From assembly GCA_900314215.1 (NCBI GenBank), contig OMUK01000132.1:1-39031 (forward strand): a stretch of DNA of 39,031 nucleotides, in the 5' to 3' direction. This document shows positions 34,613 to 39,031 of this stretch, piece by piece. Origin of the DNA: an uncultured Prevotellaceae bacterium (lineage in GTDB: Bacteria; Bacteroidota; Bacteroidia; Bacteroidales; Muribaculaceae). Every line of letters begins with the position of its first letter. The stretch's first letter is position 1. The notes under the pieces were generated by a model. The model had not been told where the DNA came from, did not search any database, and saw only the letters and a list, made by a program, of their open reading frames with translations. A program made the position numbers and the translations under genes.

Positions 34613-35812
34613 TCATCGGTTCTTCACAATCAGCAAGCCGTTGCCCACGGCACGCACGTGGCCGTCGCTCGGGGTATTGACCACGTGGCCGTCGACCACC
34701 ATGCAACTTGAGCCGCCGCCATCCAGGTTCACGGCATCGGTGGCTCCCAGAGCCTTGAGTATGCCGCAGGCCTCCTTCAGGGTCACGCCCGTAGAGGCCT
34801 TGCTGCGGCCGTCGATCACCACGAGATAGAGGCGGTCGCCCTTGGCATTGATGCCGGCGCAAGTGCGTGGGTGGCGGGCATCCCAGTCGTCCTGAAGCTC
34901 GCCGCCGCGCATGATGATGTGGTCGCTGCCGCCCACGAGCTCCTTGATGGCAACGGCCTGCTTGGGATTGGAACGCAAGGTGGTGGCAAAGTTGATGCTG
35001 AACTTGTGTGCCCGGGCAAGCGCGCGGGCGTGTATCGTGTCGGTGCCTTGAAACCACAGTATGGCCTTGCCAGGGGGTATCATCGTGGTGCCGTCGGCAT
35101 TGTAGACGGTATCGGCCACACAATCCTGAGTGCCCGTGGGCATCCAGTTGAAGGCGCCGCTGGCCGCGCTGATTTGCATCTTCAAGCCCGCCGGGCAATC
35201 ATAGGTGACAGGCCCGTAACTGGGCGTGAACAGAAACGTCTGGTTGCCGCCCGTGTTTTCCTTCTCGAGGCGCAACATGTTGACCGTGTGCAGGCGATAG
35301 GTGCTGTCGGCGCAGGTGATAGTGCCCGCCCAGTCGACGCGGTCTACGCAAGCCTTGTTGTTGTCGTCGATCACCAGGCAGGCGCGCCCCACGGGGTTCT
35401 CCACAAGCTGGTCGCGGCTCACTTGCCCGCTGCGGGGCATGCCTTTCTCCTCCTTAGGCTTGGTCATGTAGAAGTCGCCATTCACGGCAGCCACCACCTG
35501 GTGCCCCGGCTTGGTGTTGCGCAAGGCCATGTCGGTCACCGTCTCGCGGCCCACAATCTGATTGGCGCCCAGGCAGGTTTCCACGCTCAGGCCCGGGGTG
35601 TTGAGGTCGACGGTGAGCACACTCACCGTGAGCGGCATCGAGGGCACGCTGTACTGGGCAAGCGACACGCCGCGCGTCACATGCTTGGGGCCTGCCACAC
35701 GCTCAACGTTGCGGTATTCAGTGCCTATGAGCCATTGCCGGCCCTTGGGCTTGGCTGCAACTGTGGCCACGGCGAGCAAGCCGAGCAGCCACACAACGAT
35801 AAATTTATTCAT
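34613..35812 (-). CDS. Minimal phosphodiester glycosidase (NAGPA/DUF2233), subfamily B copy 5
   Basis: The protein has 399 residues from the ATG at 35812. A GTG 6 bp upstream is also in frame, but ATG gives the normal signal peptide MNKFIVVWLLGLLAVATVAA. The whole mature protein is one NAGPA domain: VAAVNGDFYMTKP, MPRSGQVSRDQL, NPVGRACLVIDD, RLYLVVIDGRSKASTGV, NLDGGGSSCMVVDGHVVN and TPSDGHVRAVGNGLLIVKN at the very end. It shares many of these with copy 4. It has no Ig-like, CBM-like, dockerin or sorting domain, so it is probably periplasmic. It points toward copy 4, with yjbQ between them. Confidence 0.9.
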   Translation of the reverse strand: MNKFIVVWLLGLLAVATVAAKPKGRQWLIGTEYRNVERVAGPKHVTRGVSLAQYSVPSMPLTVSVLTVDLNTPGLSVETCLGANQIVGRETVTDMALRNTKPGHQVVAAVNGDFYMTKPKEEKGMPRSGQVSRDQLVENPVGRACLVIDDNNKACVDRVDWAGTITCADSTYRLHTVNMLRLEKENTGGNQTFLFTPSYGPVTYDCPAGLKMQISAASGAFNWMPTGTQDCVADTVYNADGTTMIPPGKAILWFQGTDTIHARALARAHKFSINFATTLRSNPKQAVAIKELVGGSDHIIMRGGELQDDWDARHPRTCAGINAKGDRLYLVVIDGRSKASTGVTLKEACGILKALGATDAVNLDGGGSSCMVVDGHVVNTPSDGHVRAVGNGLLIVKNR

Positions 35813-35850
35813 TTTCACCTTGGTTAGTTTGTGATTTTGTAAACTTGATT

Positions 35851-35858
35851 CAAAGGTA
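35851..35858 (-). promoter_or_regulatory. -7 box of the copy 5 / yjbQ transcript
   Basis: TACCTTTG on the minus strand is an exact TAnnTTTG, about 39 bp upstream of the ATG at 35812. No clear TTTG is seen at the expected -33 position. Confidence 0.6.
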
Positions 35859-35996
35859 GCAATTTAATTGCACAATTCCATCACTTGTTGCCATTTTGGG
35901 CGCACAACGAGCCAAATTGCGAATCTCTCGAAAAAAAGCAACTTTCAAAACAAAAATTTTACGCTCATTTCACATTCACTTCTTACATTTATTTAG

Positions 35997-36004
35997 TAAA
36001 TTTG
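35997..36004 (+). promoter_or_regulatory. -7 box upstream of the 36058 gene
   Basis: TAAATTTG is an exact -7 box. The -33 position is poor (ATTC). The start codon is 54 bp downstream, leaving a leader of about 47 nt. Confidence 0.6.
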
Positions 36005-36057
36005 TAGTCAGAAATCTTTTAGGAAACAACTTTTGTTAAACTTCAAAACGATTGATT

Positions 36058-37035
36058 ATGAAAAAAATTCTACTTTCTTTAGTTGCATTACTGGGTGTCG
36101 CTGGAGTTGCCAGCGCCATCAACACGGGCGACGTCGTGCTCAGCGAGAACTGGGACAAGCTCTACAACGCTGTCGACGCCAATGGTAAGAACGTGTTCTC
36201 GATGAACCCATGGACCGGTGCTGATGTGAACGGCGTGACCTATCAGCCCAACTACAAAACAATCTCCACGACCGATTACCTGTCGCTGCTCGACGGCTGG
36301 TCGTCGCGCAGCACCTACATGTATGCTTGCCGCGGCTTCGTGCGCATCAGCAAGACCAAATACGGCGGCGACCTGCTCTCGCCAGCTCTCACCGCACTGG
36401 GCAACGACACGGCCGACCTGGTGCTCAACTACCAGGGCATAGGCTACACGAGCACCATCACGCTCACCGATAGCGGCACTTACTCAAAAGGTGGCGTGCA
36501 CGACTATCAGGCCTACTACGTGATCGTGCTGGGCGACGGCGAGATCACCAGCGGTGCCACCAAGATGCAAGACAAGATTCTCTATGCCGACGCCGACGGC
36601 AATGCCACCTACTACAAGGGCGCACAAATCGAGATTCCAACCGATGCCTTCATCAACCCGCTCGACACCACCGAGGCTTGGAGCAATGCCAACACCAAGG
36701 TGAGCCTGAAGATCAAGGGCGCTACGGCCAAGACTCAAATCGCCTTTGTGGCCTCGGAATACAAGACCACTCCCAAGAAGAGCGACCCCGAGATTGACCC
36801 CAACGCTCCTCATGGAACCAACGCCAATGTGTGCCGCGTGATACTCGACAACATCAGCGTGAGTGTCGACAACGTTGCAACCGCTGTCAACGACGTGAAC
36901 GCCGCCAAGAGCGTGAAGGCCGTGAGCTACTGCAACCTGCAAGGCATGGAGAGCGCCACTCCCTTTGAGGGCGTCAACATCGTGAAGACCACCTACAGCG
37001 ACGGCAGCACCCAGGTGACCAAGGTGCTAAAATAA
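36058..37035 (+). CDS. Exported protein of unknown function with type IX-like C-terminus
   Basis: The protein has 325 residues from the ATG at 36058; a TTG 6 bp earlier is in frame but unlikely. Signal peptide MKKILLSLVALLGVAGVASA. The body reads like a beta-sandwich domain: VLSENWDKLYNAVD, GWSSRSTYMYACRGFVRISK, LVLNYQGIGYTSTITL and VCRVILDNISVSVD. I associate this pattern with carbohydrate- or surface-binding domains but recognise no named family. The last 40 residues (VSYCNLQGMESATPFEGVN, then ending KVLK) resemble a type IX sorting tail and share the terminal KVLK with copy 4. It has its own promoter and terminator. Confidence 0.72.
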   Translation: MKKILLSLVALLGVAGVASAINTGDVVLSENWDKLYNAVDANGKNVFSMNPWTGADVNGVTYQPNYKTISTTDYLSLLDGWSSRSTYMYACRGFVRISKTKYGGDLLSPALTALGNDTADLVLNYQGIGYTSTITLTDSGTYSKGGVHDYQAYYVIVLGDGEITSGATKMQDKILYADADGNATYYKGAQIEIPTDAFINPLDTTEAWSNANTKVSLKIKGATAKTQIAFVASEYKTTPKKSDPEIDPNAPHGTNANVCRVILDNISVSVDNVATAVNDVNAAKSVKAVSYCNLQGMESATPFEGVNIVKTTYSDGSTQVTKVLK

Positions 37036-37073
37036 AGTGAAACGGGCAGCGATCCAGTCGCCCCCAACCCATC

Positions 37074-37108
37074 AATCCCGGCAGTCGACATCGATTGCCG
37101 GGATTTTT
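37074..37108 (+). terminator. Intrinsic terminator after the 36058 gene
   Basis: AATCCCGGCA (37074-37083) is the exact reverse complement of TGCCGGGATT (37096-37105), with a 12-nt loop and T-run 37104-37108. Confidence 0.93.
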
Positions 37109-37114
37109 CATTGG

Positions 37115-37132
37115 TTAGCCCCTGGGGGCTAA
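37115..37132. other. Perfect 8-bp inverted repeat downstream of the terminator
   Basis: TTAGCCCC-TG-GGGGCTAA. No T-run follows. The function is unknown; it could be a protein-binding site or an RNA-end structure. Confidence 0.4.
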
Positions 37133-37237
37133 ATTGCTTGGGCGTGGGAGATTGGGAAAATGTGCGCAAAATTTAACTCGATATTTTTTCATAGTTGCGT
37201 GGAATTGCAGTACTGTTGGATAAATTGCGCTGCGCCT

Positions 37238-37280
37238 CGGAAATGCAAAAATAAAAACGAGTTTTTTATTTTGCATTCCG
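37238..37280. repeat. Long imperfect inverted repeat overlapping the GSCFA promoter
   Basis: CGGAAATGCAAAAATAAAAA and TTTTTTATTTTGCATTCCG are near reverse complements (two single-base length differences) around a loop of about 5 nt. The 3' arm contains the -33 TTTG of the next promoter. It is bracketed by two copies of TTGCAGTACT-n-TTG (37205-37218 and 37287-37300). Confidence 0.6.
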
Positions 37281-37300
37281 CTCGACTTGCAGTACTTTTG
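37270..37300 (+). promoter_or_regulatory. Promoter of the GSCFA-murF operon
   Basis: TTTG (37270-37273) and TACTTTTG (37293-37300) are separated by exactly 19 bp, matching the Bacteroidota consensus. The ATG at 37325 is about 18 bp after the probable transcription start. Confidence 0.88.
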
Positions 37301-37324
37301 TAGTTAGCAAAAGAAGGAAGCACA

Positions 37325-38308
37325 ATGGACTTTCGCACGACAATACACACCCCCGACAACCTGGGCATCATGCATCACAGCGACGCGATGATGATGCTGG
37401 GCTCATGCTTCAGCGACAACATAGGCAACAAGCTGCGCGGGGCGATGATTAATGTCGACATCAACCCGTTTGGCACGATCTACAACCCCTATAGCATCGC
37501 CTCGAGCGTGGAGCGCATCATCGCCGGCACCCCCGAGCGCGGCATCGACCTCTTCAGCGGCAGCGGCGTGTGGAACAGCTACAACTTTCACTCCCGCTTC
37601 TCGTTGCCCGACAAGGAGGCTACCTTGCAGAAGATGAACGCCCGCATCGCTGCCGCCCACGAGCGGCTGGCCACCTGCCAGACGCTCATCGTCACCCTGG
37701 GCACCGCCGTGGTATACCGCCTCAAGAGCACGGGCCAGGTAGTGGCCAACTGCCACAAGGTGCCGCAGCACAACTTCACCCGCAAGATGGCCAGCGCCAG
37801 CGAGATGGCTCAGGTGCTGAGCACCATGGTCGAGCACCTGCACCGCTACAACCCGGGGTTGCGCATCATCTTCACCGTGAGCCCGATACGCCACATCGCC
37901 GACGGTCTCGAGGTGAACTCGCTGAGCAAGGCCTCGCTGCGGGTGGCAGTGGCCAGCGTCAACAAGGCCTACCGCGACTTCACGGGATACTTCCCCGCCT
38001 TTGAAATCATGATCGACGACTTGCGCGACTACCGCTTCTATGCGCCCGACATGGTGCACCCCAGCGAGGTCGCCATCGAATACATCTGGCAGACGTTCCA
38101 GGCCACCTACTTCGACGACGCCTCGTGCCAGGCCATAGCGCGGTGCGAGCGCGTGATGAAGCGCCTGGGCCACCGCCCCATGAGCCCCAACCGCGAGGTG
38201 GTGGAGCGCTTCAACGCCGACACCCGCAGCGTGGTGCGCAACCTGGCCAAGGAGTACCCCTATATCAAGAGAATAAAGGAAATACAAAACATACTCTCAG
38301 TACAATGA
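37325..38308 (+). CDS. GSCFA-domain protein
   Basis: The 327-residue cytoplasmic protein belongs to the GSCFA family (PF08885), SGNH-hydrolase-like proteins common in Bacteroidota. The name motif appears as MLGSCFSDNIG (about 24-34), followed by VDINPFGTIYNPYS, TLIVTLGTAVVY, IIFTVSPIRHI and a C-terminal DMVHPSEVAIEYIW (about 241-254) where the catalytic Asp/His would sit. The Ser in GSCF is the likely nucleophile; the substrate is not established. Its stop overlaps the murF start (ATGA), so translation is coupled. In my experience this gene often precedes murF in Bacteroidales. Confidence 0.92.
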   Translation: MDFRTTIHTPDNLGIMHHSDAMMMLGSCFSDNIGNKLRGAMINVDINPFGTIYNPYSIASSVERIIAGTPERGIDLFSGSGVWNSYNFHSRFSLPDKEATLQKMNARIAAAHERLATCQTLIVTLGTAVVYRLKSTGQVVANCHKVPQHNFTRKMASASEMAQVLSTMVEHLHRYNPGLRIIFTVSPIRHIADGLEVNSLSKASLRVAVASVNKAYRDFTGYFPAFEIMIDDLRDYRFYAPDMVHPSEVAIEYIWQTFQATYFDDASCQAIARCERVMKRLGHRPMSPNREVVERFNADTRSVVRNLAKEYPYIKRIKEIQNILSVQ

Positions 38309-39031
38309 AGTATTCAATCACCGAAATTGCCGACATTCTTCACATCAAGGAAGACCGGCTAAATGACCAAGAGGCCGTGGTGAGCCAGCTGCTCACCGAC
38401 TCACGCTCGCTCAACTACCCCAAAGAGACCCTGTTTTTTGCCCTCAAGACCAAGAACAACGACGGGCACAACTATATCGCGCAGCTCTACAAGCAGGGCG
38501 TGCGCAACTTTGTGGTCGACCACGAGATGCACGAGGCCCGCGAGCTGCGCGACGCCAACTTCCTGGTAGTCGACAGCCCGCTCGAGGCACTGCAGCAAAT
38601 CGCGATGAACCACCGCCGCAAGTTCGACATCCCCGTCATAGGCATCACCGGCAGCCGCGGCAAGACCACCGTGAAGGAGTGGCTCAACCAGCTGCTCAAG
38701 GACGACTACCGCATCGTGCGCTCGCCCCGCAGCTACAACTCGCAGATAGGCGTGCCGCTCTCGCTGTGGGACATCGACGACAACACCCAGCTGGCCATCA
38801 TCGAGGCCGGTATCTCGACCACCGGCGAGATGGGCAACTTGCAGGCCATGATACGCCCCACGATAGGCATCATCACCAATATAGGCGTGGAGCACAACGA
38901 CGGCTTCGCCTCGATGCAGGAGAAGGCCCAGGAGAAGTGCAAGATACTCAGCAGCTGCGAGTGTGTGGTGTATTGCGCCGACGACCAGCTGGTGACCGAC
39001 ACCATCAAGCCCCTGCTCGACGTCGACGTGG
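38305..39031 (+). CDS. murF: MurF-type ligase, probably bifunctional with alanine racemase (partial)
   Basis: The gene starts at the ATG at 38305 and runs off the window; 242 codons are visible. The N-terminal Mur-ligase domain (MKYSITEIADIL, LLTDSRSLNYPKETLFFAL) leads to the ATP-binding loop GITGSRGKTTVKEW (about 113-126), then RSPRSYNSQIGVPLSLW, IIEAGISTTGEM and IITNIGVEHNDGF. MurF adds D-Ala-D-Ala to the UDP-MurNAc-tripeptide in the cytoplasm. In Bacteroidota this sequence type is usually the first half of a fusion with alanine racemase, which would lie beyond the window. The ATGA overlap links it to the GSCFA gene. Confidence 0.93.
   Translation, partial: MKYSITEIADILHIKEDRLNDQEAVVSQLLTDSRSLNYPKETLFFALKTKNNDGHNYIAQLYKQGVRNFVVDHEMHEARELRDANFLVVDSPLEALQQIAMNHRRKFDIPVIGITGSRGKTTVKEWLNQLLKDDYRIVRSPRSYNSQIGVPLSLWDIDDNTQLAIIEAGISTTGEMGNLQAMIRPTIGIITNIGVEHNDGFASMQEKAQEKCKILSSCECVVYCADDQLVTDTIKPLLDVDV

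Noticed and set aside
37189-37371. 60-codon minus-strand frame upstream of the GSCFA gene
   Set aside because: It overlaps the promoter and the start of the GSCFA gene, has no plausible promoter or domain, and includes the inverted repeat.

Overview
This window is a piece of a Bacteroidota (order Bacteroidales) chromosome. A gut lineage of the Muribaculaceae/Prevotella type is likely, but I infer that from gene style only. The evidence is a SusC/SusD pair, a PorQ-type protein of the type IX secretion system, a GSCFA protein next to a Bacteroidota-type MurF, and A-rich start regions with little Shine-Dalgarno signal. Several promoters also match the Bacteroidota consensus TTTG-N19-TAnnTTTG, four of them convincingly (4524-4554 minus, 4635-4665, 7166-7196, 37270-37300). 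The chromosomal part has high GC and strong codon bias, so long antisense shadow frames are common. The first 1 kb is much AT-richer.

Layout. (1) 1-4400: right end of an integrative element or prophage beside tRNA-Ser(GCU). It holds a 5'-broken PD-(D/E)XK nuclease gene, a phage tail-like protein and a convergent tyrosine integrase. (2) 4401-7126: tRNA-Ser with its promoter and terminator, a small exported protein, porQ (minus strand) and a TonB C-terminal-domain protein. (3) 7160-11828: hisGDCB, preceded by an unlisted 15-residue leader peptide with six consecutive His codons and an intrinsic terminator. This looks like a complete ribosome-mediated attenuator. (4) 12215-20071: a SusC/SusD operon with two more lipoproteins, one carrying a PKD domain, closed by a strong terminator. 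(5) 20198-34097: five exported proteins with C-terminal dockerin-like repeats (one GHL10 glycosidase-like protein, one unknown protein, three phosphodiester glycosidase paralogues), then a fourth phosphodiester glycosidase that ends in a type IX-like sorting tail. (6) 34189-35812, minus strand: a fifth, minimal phosphodiester glycosidase and a YjbQ-family gene. (7) 36058-39031: an exported protein with a type IX-like tail, a GSCFA protein, and the start of murF, which runs off the window.

How the genes may work together. Regions 4-6 look like an atypical glycan-utilisation locus. SusC/D and the lipoproteins would capture and import a glycan. The GHL10 protein and five NAGPA/DUF2233 phosphodiester glycosidases would cut it outside the cytoplasm. 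No ordinary polysaccharide lyase, sulfatase or classical PUL regulator is visible. A phosphodiester-containing or cell-wall-type glycan is the most economical guess for the substrate, but this is inference. The dockerin tails fall into two sequence subtypes spread over unrelated catalytic domains, and no cohesin is visible in the window.
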